From: Rodentolepis nana
Taxonomy: Eukaryota; Platyhelminthes; Cestoda; Cyclophyllidea; Hymenolepididae
Reading direction: 5' to 3'
Assembly (NCBI GenBank): GCA_900617975.1
Contig: UZAE01014916.1
Location: forward strand, 1 to 11,289
DNA: 11,289 bases
Part shown: in pieces, positions 1-6,945 of the stretch
Layout of the letters: each line of letters opens with the position of its first letter
Position numbering within the stretch: position 1 is the first letter of the stretch
Position numbers and translations under genes: made by a program
Notes under the pieces: model-generated
Told to the model about the DNA's origin: nothing
The model's database searches: none
Seen by the model: only the letters and a program-made list of their open reading frames with translations

Positions 1-35
1 TATTAGCAATTGAACGACAGCTATATTTAAGAAAT

Positions 36-107
36 GGGGTGTGGGATAAACTTACCTCCACGTGGTGCACCCTGGACAACGTATATTCATACGGTAAAAA
101 GTCTATT
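36..107 (+). ncRNA. HDV-like self-cleaving ribozyme, copy A (catalytic C lost)
   Basis: P1 pairs GGGGUGU with GCACCCU (G.U at the cleavage end). P3 is ACC/GGU with loop UCCACGU, and P4 is CGUAU/AUACG. P2 has one mismatch (GAUAAACUU). The J4/2 strand reads GUAAA where the family has GCAAAA, so the residue in the position of HDV C75 (base 95) is U. Predicted inactive or very slow. Confidence 0.8.
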
Positions 108-139
108 AACTGGCAGTTGACTTCTGACTTCAAACTACC

Positions 140-319
140 ATGACCCCACTGTATGTCATATTCGACCCCTTCCACAATCCTCATCTTACCTTTTCTCTGC
201 CTCTGTGTCCACCTGTCACTTTTGCATCTGTTAATCATTATTCTGTTCTCCCTCTCGACTTTTGTCACTTTGATGTTCCTCCTCCTCTCTGTGAAGCCCG
301 AAGTCAGCTAAAGGGCTAA
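140..319 (+). CDS. 59-residue open frame inside short retroposon copy A, doubtful
   Basis: Starts at an ATG in a good context (CTACCATGACC), 32 nt after the ribozyme, and runs through the element's unique middle to a TAA inside the 3' hairpin. Product begins MTPLYVIFDPFHNP and is rich in Pro, Leu, Phe and Cys; no family recognised. Copies D, E and G keep the ATG, but D and E stop early and C and F lose the ATG. It is best regarded as a possible remnant of a coding segment from a longer element, or chance. Confidence 0.15.
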   Translation: MTPLYVIFDPFHNPHLTFSLPLCPPVTFASVNHYSVLPLDFCHFDVPPPLCEARSQLKG

Positions 320-361
320 TGATAACTATCATAAAGCCTGCCATTTGAAATAAAAGAAATG

Positions 362-1035
362 TACTTCTTACTAGGAAAACGTTCGCTAGCCACTTAACCA
401 CATCGCAATTATAGCTTTTATCACTTTCCAAGGAAGCTTCCAGAAGTACGTCTCTCAATTATTTATTAAAAAATGCATCCGACTAAAAAGGACTTTCAGT
501 CAGTTGTAAAATAAATTAAATCAAGGAGGAGACCAAATTATTCCAAATCGAAATGAACATGATCGGTTTCACTCTGTCCCCTATGTTCCTTTAACTAGGA
601 ATGAAAATTGTAATTATATAGACTATGATATGAGAGACTAAATTACTATTGGAAAACTCATAAAAACAATGATCTAAATAGCAGATATTACCTTTCTAGG
701 TCACAAGAACAATAGAAATTTAAGCAAAGCCCGAATCAGAGTTGAGATAAGTTGGCATAAGACAAAATGCCTTAAATTCGTCACGAATTGTTTCCTGAAA
801 CCTTAATTTCTGAGGGTTCCGTGTTCTATAGAAGTGCTGCACATTTTATAGTGACCGAGTTTGCTATAGAATTCTAATAGTGCGATAGGAAGCAAGTAAA
901 TTAGAAAATAAATGGGCAGTCATAGATAAACATCAGGTATTGTCATCTGCCAAAGCCTTAGAAATGCTAGAAGAACAATGACATCTCCACATGAATCGAT
1001 AAATCAACCCACAGAATTGGAAGAGAAGAACTTAC
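362..1035. other. Intronic sequence, no feature seen
   Basis: On the minus strand this is the 5' part of the intron following mannosidase exon 1159-1036. I searched for the next family block (GLYPNxLNP, GLGDSFYEYLLK) in both orientations and saw neither it nor any repeat, RNA gene or long open frame. Confidence 0.5.
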
Positions 1036-1159
1036 AATTTCACTGTATTTAGGCTGCCCAAGCAACTCGGAGATATATTGGAATTCCATGTGTAACGTTC
1101 CGACCTCTGACAGAATATAACACTGATTGCTAGCCCAATGAGGATTTCTGCCCTTTTTC
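1036..1159 (-). CDS. Internal exon of the same GH47 mannosidase (GTLHMEF active-site block)
   Basis: A 124-nt exon: one base completing the split codon, then 41 codons starting KKGRNPHWASNQCYILSEVG and ending GQPKYSEI. ILSEVGTLHMEFQYISELLG matches the ILxExGTLHLEFxxLSxLxG signature of GH47, whose Glu (TLHxE) is one of the conserved acidic residues of the active-site pocket. The acceptor CTCTTTTTTTGCAG ends at 1160 and the donor GTAAGT begins at 1035; the exit phase is 0. Odd point: the family's usual WASGGSS reads WASNQCY. Downstream exons (the GLYPNxLNP block onward) were sought in 1-1035 and not seen, so the gene continues past the left edge. Confidence 0.95.
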
Positions 1160-1486
1160 CTGCAAAAAAAGAGTGGGGAAATCATTTATTACAAGAATCT
1201 GGTCTGGACTATGCGCACAATCACCTAAGTTAACTTGAAGAGCTGTGCAGTGGAATAAAGTGCGAGGATAAAATACTCACAAATATTTGAAACGGAATGC
1301 ATAACCCAAATGGGATTTTGTGGTTATTTTTTCCCTACACCTAATAACATTATAAATAGTAGATGCGCTGGTGGCACAGTGATCAACATGCACGTGTACC
1401 AAGTCAGTGAAGTTATGACCAATCCCACAATCGTTAATTCTAACCAACAGAAAGCATGTTAAATTCAACAAAATAAAAGCACTTAC
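1160..1486 (-). other. 327-nt intron between mannosidase exons
   Basis: GTAAGT donor at 1486-1481 and TTTTTTTGCAG acceptor ending at 1160, phase 2. It contains an exon-like stretch ending at a GTGAGT donor (1280-1275) that I considered and rejected (see rejected list). Confidence 0.85.
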
Positions 1487-1581
1487 TGTTGAAGATTATA
1501 AAGTGAGAAAGGAAGACCCGATTTTAAGTCGAAAGCAGGGAGGAGGTTATCGATTACAGACTGAGCGCGATCAAGATAGAA
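1487..1581 (-). CDS. Internal exon of the same GH47 mannosidase (LLPAF block)
   Basis: A 95-nt exon coding 31 residues plus two bases, beginning FYLDRAQSVIDNLLPAF and ending FSLYNLQ. It matches the xxxKAxxLxxxLLPAFxTPSGIPxxxxNL region of GH47 enzymes with no length change; between GEL and LLPAF the spacing is identical to mammalian MAN1A. The acceptor CTTCGCTTTAG ends at 1582 (phase 0) and the donor GTAAGT begins at 1486 (phase 2). The final CA joins the first G of the next exon to make a Gln codon. The usual TPSGIP reads LKSGLP here, so this is a divergent member. The intron upstream is 615 nt and the one downstream 327 nt. Confidence 0.93.
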
Positions 1582-2196
1582 CTAAAGCGAAGACAAGTAG
1601 AGTTGGTTTGTTAGTTTATATAATTTGAAGACAAAGAAGAAAACTCTTTTTATCGAGAAAAAATAAGAGCAGAGTTTAAAAAAATGGTGTCTTCTGTTTC
1701 AAATGTGCAGGAATCCAGTTCCTTGTACCCTAATAATGACTCAACAACAAAAAAATGGTTTGTTGACTTAAGAGAAACAATGATACTGAAAGCGCGCAAA
1801 GAGCACATAAACGCTCTCTATTTCCGGTTTACCCATATTTTTTTAGATACACAGGCAGATAGAGCACAGTATAGAAACTATTCTAAGCGTTTTCACTAGT
1901 CCTTACCAGTCCAGTGATCAAGCCAATAAAGCACATTCAAACAGAACATGGTTAATTAATTGTGCAACTGTTTTGCTGTGGCGAACATTTGAATGATTGA
2001 GACATGTGAGTAGAGACTACAATACCCAAGTAGACTTTTTGTTGAGGATACCAGCATCCCAATAGTGGATGATTAGAGACGTCCCCCCCCCCCCCCCCAC
2101 ATATCATTAAGTAAGTATCGTATGTTAGTAAGTGAATTAAAAAAGGCGAATATTGTGTTGTAGCATATGAAATAAAGCATATAAACACTGCCTCAC
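1582..2196 (-). other. 615-nt intron between mannosidase exons
   Basis: GTGAGG donor beginning at 2196 and CTTCGCTTTAG acceptor ending at 1582, phase 0. Holds the C16 tract (G16 in the transcript) at 2083-2098. The open frame on the plus strand at 1684-1899 has no recognisable domain and is treated as chance. Confidence 0.85.
2083..2098. repeat. Homopolymer tract, C16 (G16 in the gene transcript)
   Basis: Sixteen consecutive C on the plus strand, about 100 nt downstream of the mannosidase donor at 2196. Length is likely polymorphic and sequencing-sensitive. Confidence 0.9.
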
Positions 2197-2277
2197 CAAC
2201 TCTCCCGTCAATGAGTAGATGCTAAGCAGACCACCGACAAAGCGGATTGTAATTTCAAACACCGAAACTTCTGTTGG
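2197..2277 (-). CDS. Internal exon of the same GH47 mannosidase, carrying the catalytic acid motif
   Basis: Codes 27 residues, PTEVSVFEITIRFVGGLLSI then YSLTGEL, phase 0 to phase 0. Too short to stand out as an open frame and found by matching the family motif SVFEVxIRxxGGLLSxYxLxG. The Glu of SVFE (2256-2254) corresponds to the conserved general-acid glutamate of class I mannosidases, and the Arg of TIR to a conserved substrate-contacting arginine. The acceptor TTTTTCTTTCAATTATAG ends at 2278 and the donor GTGAGG begins at 2196. It continues directly from the upstream exon (NLDFSDA to PTEVSVFE), matching the spacing of animal homologues within two residues. The upstream intron is 2656 nt and houses the LINE copy at 2641-3555. 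Confidence 0.95.
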
Positions 2278-2640
2278 CTATAATTGAAAGAAAAACGACT
2301 TGTATTAGGAAGATGTGGAACAATTTTCTCCTTAATAAATGAGTCCTTTGATATGAAAAAATGCTCACAAATACCACACAAAAGTAATAATTTAAGCCCA
2401 GGATTATCGAATTCACCAATTCGCAAAGTTACGTGAGTATATCTTTAACAAATTTCCTTAAAACTTATTCACAGGTCATTTAGGGAATGCAAGTAGAAAA
2501 GATTATAAGGATTAAAGGGAAAGTAGTACACTAAGTATAATAAACAAAAAGATGCATTCTAAAAGCAGAAAATTTCTCAAGATGATATAAAAACATCGTA
2601 ATCAATATCAGAGACACGTTAGCTTAAAAAAACAAAAAAA
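2278..2640. other. Intron segment, no feature seen
   Basis: The 3' part of the mannosidase intron between exon 2277-2197 and LINE copy B. AT-rich; no further coding block, RNA or repeat recognised. Confidence 0.5.
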
Positions 2641-2660
2641 AATATTTATTTCAAATGGCA

Positions 2661-2685
2661 GGCTTTATGATATTTATCATTAGCC
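2661..2685 (-). other. 3' terminal hairpin of the LINE
   Basis: A 6-bp stem ATGATA/TATCAT around AA, enclosed by an outer GGCT/AGCC stem, immediately before CTGCCATTTGAAATAAATA at the element's 3' end. The same hairpin sits at the same place in the short copies (for example 314-338), so it probably serves as the reverse-transcriptase recognition structure; that role is inferred. Confidence 0.7.
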
Positions 2686-2733
2686 AATAAACTTTGACTT
2701 CAGCATCCCCCCCAGTACATTTATAGCAGTTAA

Positions 2734-2974
2734 TTAATAGCAGTTCATTAGCAGTCTTCTTGCTTCCCAGTATCTCTGGCTTTCCGTCGTTGTCTTTAGG
2801 GCTGGACACCGAACCAGGTGGGTGTTCTCCATTTCCTCATGTAGGTTACATAGAGGGCATGTGGGTTGAGTGTATACTCCCAATCTGTGAAGGTGTTTTG
2901 CCAGGCAATCGTGTCCGGAACGTAGTCTAAACTCAGCAACGGCTTCGATTCTTGGCCAGTCAGGTATGTCGGAG
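2734..2974 (-). pseudogene. C-terminal zinc-finger end of the LINE polyprotein
   Basis: In a frame different from the endonuclease, this reads DIPDWPRIEAVAEFRLRSG, then HDCLAKHLHRLGVYTQPTC and PLCNLHEEMENTHLVRC, ending YWEARRLLMNCY and a TAA at 2736-2734. The C-x2-C-x9-H-x3-C cluster after an EAVAxFRLxxGHDCLxxHLxRxG segment is typical of the region following the reverse transcriptase in Jockey-like and related arthropod LINEs. It has no start of its own and is joined to the endonuclease remnant by the deletion at 2975, so it is not expected to be translated. Confidence 0.88.
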
Positions 2975-2975
2975 N

Positions 2976-3451
2976 GAGTGGGCGTTGAAGTCTCCTAATA
3001 GTATAGTTTTGTGTGAGATGTTCAGAAATTCAAAGTTTGGACAATTCTGGGGAGGATTATAGACTGCATATATCTTGAAGTGGTTTTGACATTTCCAAAC
3101 ATTTAATCTGATTATTTCACATATGTCTTGTGTCGAGCCCATACTCTTGATTAGGTCGTAGTGTGAGGTGAGGCCATCTTTTACTCCAGTTAGAATTCCA
3201 CTTGCAACTTGCCGGTATTTAGGTAGATTGTACAGGGTGTAACCTGGGAATTGGTAATACTTCAGTTTGTCATCCGAAATGTTAGTTTCCATAATTGTGA
3301 AAATGTCTACATCGCAGGTTTGTAGGATTTTCTGTATTTGGATCTTTTTGACCGGAGACATTCCTCCAGCATTCCACTGGAGGATCTGAAGACGTAGTGG
3401 TTCGCCCTGACGAGGTCGATTTTTCTTATAGCCTTTTTTAAAGCTAATCAT
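2976..3451 (-). pseudogene. LINE apurinic/apyrimidinic-type endonuclease domain, 3' truncated
   Basis: Starts MISFKKGYKKNRPRQGE and carries the N-terminal motifs of the endonuclease/exonuclease/phosphatase fold of non-LTR retrotransposons. These are LQWNAGG (metal-binding Asn, residues about 25-31), FTIMETNIS (catalytic Glu, about 52-60), an AVYNPPQN segment (about 129-136) and GDFNAH (about 152-157). The domain nicks target DNA to prime reverse transcription. The frame runs to the ambiguous base at 2975 and then reads only a few residues to a stop, because the rest of the endonuclease (including its SDH end) and the entire reverse transcriptase are deleted. The ATG sits 31 nt after the ribozyme; whether a gag-like ORF1 once lay between is unknown. 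Confidence 0.9.
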
Positions 3452-3482
3452 AATTAATCGAAGTCAAAAACGAATGCCGAGT

Positions 3483-3555
3483 GATAGACCTTTTTGCCGT
3501 AAGAAAATACGTTGTCCAGGGTGCACCACGAGGAGGTAAGTCTATCGCGCACCCC
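3483..3555 (-). ncRNA. HDV-like self-cleaving ribozyme heading the LINE, copy B (most intact)
   Basis: A complete nested double pseudoknot. P1 pairs GGGGUGC (3555-3549) with GCACCCU (3524-3518), seven pairs with G.U at the cleavage site. P2 pairs GAUAGACUU (3546-3538) with AGGUCUAUC (3491-3483), nine pairs including one G.U. P3 is ACC/GGU with loop UCCUCGU, almost the HDV loop UCCUCGCU. The strand after P1 is GGACAA, whose GG can pair with the loop CC to form P1.1. P4 is CGUAU/UUACG (four pairs) with loop UUUC. J4/2 is GCAAAA with the catalytic C at 3496. Cleavage is predicted just 5' of 3555, the exact element boundary. Known relatives are the ribozymes of HDV, R2, RTE and L1Tc elements. Confidence 0.92.
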
Positions 3556-4933
3556 AAAAAAAGCAAAAAATACTCGTATAAAAATGAAACTCCTCTTTTT
3601 CAGTCAATAAAACCGACAATCGTAAAAGCATAACGCCTAATCACAAGACAAAATAAACAGCAAAAAAGGAAAAGTCTAAATTTCCTATGTCAACAATTAA
3701 ATGGACTTCAAAATGTCGAAAAATTTTATGAACCCCAGTTAAAATCTAAGACCAAGAATACGAAATGTTTAAGCGACAATTTCATGAAGATGATAGCATA
3801 CATATAGGCAAGAAACGAAAAATCAACAATTATGAAACCATTTCGACAAACTTGTCGCTAGACACAGTTGGTGATTCACTAGCCAGAACGAGTTTTGACA
3901 TTCACCGCCTTAATGCAAGTGTTTGCTTTAATTAGATACTCTAAACCAGTGGCGCAGTTGTGAACGTCAAGTAGTAGCCAGATGGTAAACCACGCTAGTT
4001 AAAAGGGTTATTTGATAAAATTAAGAGCTAAGACTTATAAATAGACTAGATCAATAAATCAAGCACCATTATAACTGCTACAAAAATAGATAAGTAGTAT
4101 AAGAAAGAATTCCCTACGCTCTAAATAAATCTTTATAAAAGACGAAAATAGACATGCCATTCCAGTAAACCACTTTATTAGCACTTGAGGTTAATGCAAA
4201 GACAGGCACTTGTAATTAGCATGTCTAACGAGAATGCCAGATGGCGTATTCGATTGGCCAAAGTAGTGAATCACACAAAAATTAACTGCCCATATAGGTA
4301 CCACCGGGAAAATTAAATAGGAACCACTCTCCTCTCCCCCCCCCCCCCCCAGTAAGAGGAACTTATGATGGTTGGAACGAAAACAAGTATATATGTGGAG
4401 GGAATAAATCCAACAATTAAGCTAATTAAAGAGCAGTCAAAGTTGATAAGATGATGGGAAAATTACCAATTACCACCTGCTATTGGGATCTTATGAATCG
4501 TAGGCACCATGACACAGTGGGATTAGAAGGTGAGAAATTTGACTGGTCATAAAAAAACTGTAATGAATTTCTATTGACTATATCAAAGACACTGCGTGCC
4601 TTAAATTTAAAATTCAGGGTATCTAGCAAGCACCACCACTCCTCTTCACGCAGCTAATATTGACTGATATTGGGGTTTTCAGGAACAGACCACAGGATAT
4701 ACTCCCCTTGATATACAGCGACTTAAAATGAAAAAAAAAACTATATTAGACGCAATCATGTCAAGAAGTGTCCACTCTGTGTCTTCTACGATGCACATGT
4801 TTCCCGATAAGCTAAAAATACTACGAGCACTTCCGGCCGCATAAATCTTCATCACAAACCGACCTCCATAACTACTGGTTAAAGCCCGACACTTACAAAG
4901 TGACGTAAAGGGTATTGTAATTTGTCAACTTAC
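3556..4933. other. Intron segment, no gene seen
   Basis: The 5' part of the 2656-nt mannosidase intron, from the donor at 4933 to the LINE. Contains the C15 tract at 4336-4350 and otherwise only AT-rich sequence. No additional exon is needed, since the flanking exons join in phase and in family spacing. Confidence 0.6.
4336..4350. repeat. Homopolymer tract, C15
   Basis: Fifteen C following CCACTCTCCTCT on the plus strand; the second long C tract within the mannosidase introns. Confidence 0.9.
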
Positions 4934-5152
4934 AGCATCAGAAAAGTCAAGATTATCTTTAATCCATTTAGAAGCTTGCTCATATTCCTTCTCTAGACCC
5001 ATGATGTAGAGGGTGTCAATAGAGTCCACAATCGTGGCTCCTAGCGGTACCCGTCCAAGGATGTCGGTGTCATGAAAAGTCCTCGATTTGGGACGGAGTT
5101 CATTGTGACCCCAGGCGTACTTCACGTAGTTGTCCCATGCGTGCTTAGTCAT
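4934..5152 (-). CDS. Internal exon of class I alpha-1,2-mannosidase (GH47), N-terminal part of the catalytic barrel
   Basis: Codes 73 residues (MTKHAWDNYVKYAWG... to ...DNLDFSDA), phase 0 at both ends. The HAWDNYxxYAWGxNELRP block, the LGATIVDSIDTLYIMGL block and the KWIKDNLDF block are the hallmark opening of GH47 mannosidases. These trim alpha-1,2-linked mannose from Man9-type N-glycans in the ER/Golgi lumen; the pattern is closest to the Golgi IA type. The acceptor is TTTTTTTTCTAG ending at 5153 and the donor is GTAAGT beginning at 4933. The first ATG is therefore an internal methionine of the family (MMKHAW in other animals), not a start codon. Upstream exons coding for the membrane anchor and stem were looked for to the right and not found. 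Sure of the family; the exact paralogue is uncertain. Confidence 0.95.
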
Positions 5153-5275
5153 CTAGAAAAAAAATTAAAAGAAATGCAAAGCAGTAAAACCATGGCATTT
5201 ACCACATGTGATCGTCTGAAGCAAAGATAATGGGATGACTGAAAGCAACTCACATAAAGTTATATTCTTGCAAAC

Positions 5276-5348
5276 GGAGTATGCGATAGACTTACCTTCA
5301 CATGATGCACCCTGGGCAACGTATACTCATGCGGCAAAAAAGTCTATA
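5276..5348 (+). ncRNA. HDV-like ribozyme, copy C (decayed P1 and P3)
   Basis: P2 GAUAGACUU/AAGUCUAUA, P4 CGUAU/AUGCG and J4/2 GCAAAA with the catalytic C (5335) are kept. P1 (GGAGUAU against GCACCCU) has two mismatches, P3 (ACC/GAU) one, and L3 reads UUCACAU. Predicted weak or inactive. Confidence 0.8.
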
Positions 5349-5516
5349 AACCGGCAGTTGACTTCTCACTTCAAACTACCATCACCCCACTGTATGTCAT
5401 ATTTGACCCCTCCCGCAGTACTCACCTCACCTTTTTTCTACCTTTGTGCCTGTTTCTTTAACATCTTTAAAACACTAATGATAACTATCATAAAGCCTGC
5501 CATTTGATATAAATAA
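5276..5516 (+). mobile_element. Short ribozyme-headed retroposon, copy C
   Basis: A 241-bp copy with the clearest target-site duplication of the set: ATATTCTTGCAAAC before (5262-5275) and ATATTCTTGCAGAC after (5517-5530), 14 bp with one difference. Shorter than its siblings because about 70 bp are missing just before the 3' hairpin: CTTTAAAACACT runs straight into AATGATAACTATCAT. Ends CCATTTGATATAAATAAAT. It lies in the upstream mannosidase intron, 124 bp from exon 5152-4934, antisense to the gene. Confidence 0.92.
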
Positions 5517-5531
5517 ATATTCTTGCAGACG

Positions 5532-6494
5532 TGCAGTTAGATTACCGAAAACACACCGAGTAATGTTGTTTATTACCCATAAATCCAACGTATTAATCGA
5601 TTTCCTAATTGCGGCAACGTATTAGCACACAGTCCAAAATGAATAGAAGCAAAAATAAAATCAGACATTAATTATCCATAACATATCGTGATTTTTTTAG
5701 ATTTAGATCGCAAATTTTTTATAACCTGGATGTTTTATCGTTTAATGTTCTACGATCAAATTAAAGAATTCATCTTCTGCACAGTTGAGTGAATTCATTT
5801 TTGTAGACTGCAGAGCTTAATGGGCAAGCTCTATAATCTTTTATTTACAGAAACAAACGATTTCTAATTCTATTCCCACATGACACTTGCCCTCAGTCTA
5901 GATATGACGAAAAGCAAAACTGTCACAGATAAAACAAGGGTCTGATACACAACTGACAATCAAACAAAAAGATATTTCCCAAAAGTAGTCGTAGAATAAT
6001 ATCAGTGAGCATGCACCCGTAAAAAACCAAAGTACATTAAAGAGTACTAGTCGTATCAATTATTGGCCAACAAGGCAACCCACTACATACCAACTATCTC
6101 CAGTCTATATGAATAAATTTATTTTGGTAATAGCAAACTCTCGACCGAGATCTATATCTTCCATTTTTTTCCTTTTTGAGTCTGAGTAACAAGAGCTTCA
6201 ATAAAGGACAACTGTGAAGTTATAAGATTTATATGAAGTGTTAGCAGTTACTAGGTCAGCGATATTAATTAAGGTATACAAGGAGAGCATAAGGAACAAA
6301 GTAAATTCAATTTAGATAAGCAATAGAAATCTCGTTTCTTAAGGAATGGAAGGCTAAGAACTACAATGCAGTAATTATATAGCATGTGGTCAATTTCAGA
6401 AAAATATAAAATAGAAACAGAATGGCTCTAAAAATGATACCGGCAGGCATCTCAATTGAATACTCAAGATTCTAAATTTCAAATAAGTAAAATT
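5532..6494. other. Intergenic or intronic sequence, no feature seen
   Basis: AT-rich sequence between copies C and D. Searched for an upstream mannosidase exon ending in phase 0 and for RNA genes; nothing supportable. Confidence 0.5.
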
Positions 6495-6508
6495 TTATTT
6501 TGATTTGT

Positions 6509-6581
6509 GGGGTGTGCGGTAGACTTACCTCCACGTGGTGCACCCTGGGCAACGCATACTCATACGGTAAAAAAGTCTATT
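6509..6581 (+). ncRNA. HDV-like ribozyme, copy D (fold intact, catalytic C replaced by U)
   Basis: P1 GGGGUGU/GCACCCU, P3 ACC/GGU with loop UCCACGU, and P2 GGUAGACUU/AAGUCUAUU (nine pairs, two G.U) are all kept, as is the GGGCAA strand. P4 reads CGCAU/AUACG, with one C-A mismatch. The J4/2 strand reads GUAAAA, so base 6568 is T where the catalytic C should be. A near-perfect fold with a dead active site. Confidence 0.85.
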
Positions 6582-6828
6582 AAGCGGCAGTTGACTTCAA
6601 ACTACCATGACCCCACTGTATGACATGTTCGACCACTTCCACAGTACTACATCACATGTTTTCTAAATTTTCAACCTTCGTCTTTGAAACACTCTTCAGT
6701 TCCCCTTCTCTCGACTTTTTTCACTTTGATGTTCCTTCCCCTCTGTGAAGCCTGAAGTCAATTAAATGGCTAATGATAACCATCAAAACGCCTGCAATTT
6801 GATATAAATAAATAAATATATTAATTAA
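6509..6828 (+). mobile_element. Short ribozyme-headed retroposon, copy D
   Basis: A 320-bp copy beginning GGGGTGTGCGGTAGACTTAC and ending in an ATAAATAAATAAATA-type tail. Target-site duplication TTATTTTGATTTG (6495-6507) and TTATTTTGGTTTG (6829-6841), one difference. The 3' hairpin is damaged (ATGATAACCATCAA). It ends only 21 bp before the duplication of copy E, which lies in the same orientation. Confidence 0.9.
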
Positions 6829-6871
6829 TTATTTTGGTTTGCATGAAGTAGCATTAATGCANTAGTAGTAT

Positions 6872-6945
6872 GGGGAGTGCGATAGACTTACCTCCACGTG
6901 GTACACCCTAGGCAACGTATACTCATGCGGCAAAAAAAGTCTATA
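6872..6945 (+). ncRNA. HDV-like ribozyme, copy E (catalytic C kept, one P1 mismatch)
   Basis: P1 GGGGAGU/ACACCCU has one A-A mismatch, while its inner pair changed from U.G to U-A. P2 is GAUAGACUU/AAGUCUAUA, P3 ACC/GGU with loop UCCACGU, and P4 CGUAU/AUGCG keeps pairing through U.G. J4/2 is GCAAAAA with C at 6931. The P1.1 strand is altered to AGGCAA. Possible residual activity. Confidence 0.85.

Larger units (their letters stand above)
36..353 (+). mobile_element. Short ribozyme-headed retroposon, copy A
   Basis: A 318-bp SINE-like element starting GGGGTGTGGGATAAACTTAC and ending in the family's 3' hairpin followed by CCTGCCATTTGAAATAA. It is flanked by an 8-bp target-site duplication AAGAAATG (29-36 and 354-361; the G is shared with the element's first base). 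The 5' 95 nt and 3' 60 nt are shared with the LINE copy at 2641-3555; the pyrimidine-rich middle is shared only with the other short copies. It lies in the mannosidase intron after exon 1159-1036, antisense to the gene. Confidence 0.88.
2641..3555 (-). mobile_element. Internally deleted non-LTR retrotransposon (LINE), copy B
   Basis: A 915-bp element read on the minus strand. In order it holds an HDV-like ribozyme (3555-3483), a 31-nt leader, an endonuclease-coding start (3451-2976), an abrupt junction at the N (2975), the C-terminal zinc-finger end of the polyprotein (2974-2734), a short 3' UTR with the hairpin at 2685-2661, and an AAATAAATATTTT-type tail. The reverse transcriptase is missing. 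The flanks share a T-rich segment (near 2624-2646 and 3556-3573) that may be a target-site duplication, but low complexity makes this uncertain. Both termini are common to the six short copies, so B is the only local representative of the probable parent LINE. Clade looks Jockey/CR1-like from protein style; uncertain. It lies in sense orientation in a mannosidase intron. Confidence 0.88.

Noticed and set aside
36..180. tRNA-derived Pol III promoter (A and B boxes) in the short elements
   Set aside because: An ATTCGACCCC segment resembles a B box in copy A, but the candidate A box is poor and the B-like site is not kept in E, F or G. A tRNA origin is not supported.
231..458. Minus-strand open frame with QMAGFMIVIISPLADFGL
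   Set aside because: The same peptide recurs at 7808-8026 on the opposite side of another copy; it is the translated 3' hairpin region of the short retroposon, read antisense, not a gene.
1281..1375. Exon-like stretch on the minus strand ending TKSHLGYAFRFKY before a GTGAGT donor, in the right phase (2) and with the right spacing to join exon 1159-1036
   Set aside because: It first looked like the TPSGIPYAFLN region, but the true exon is at 1581-1487. That one has LLPAF and the full family spacing and also fits in phase. The match here is weak upstream (no LLPAF equivalent) and is treated as coincidence; a mutually exclusive exon is not supported.
5235..5507. Plus-strand open frame of 90 codons
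   Set aside because: It starts in the flank, crosses the target duplication and reads through copy C, so it is a by-product of the insertion.
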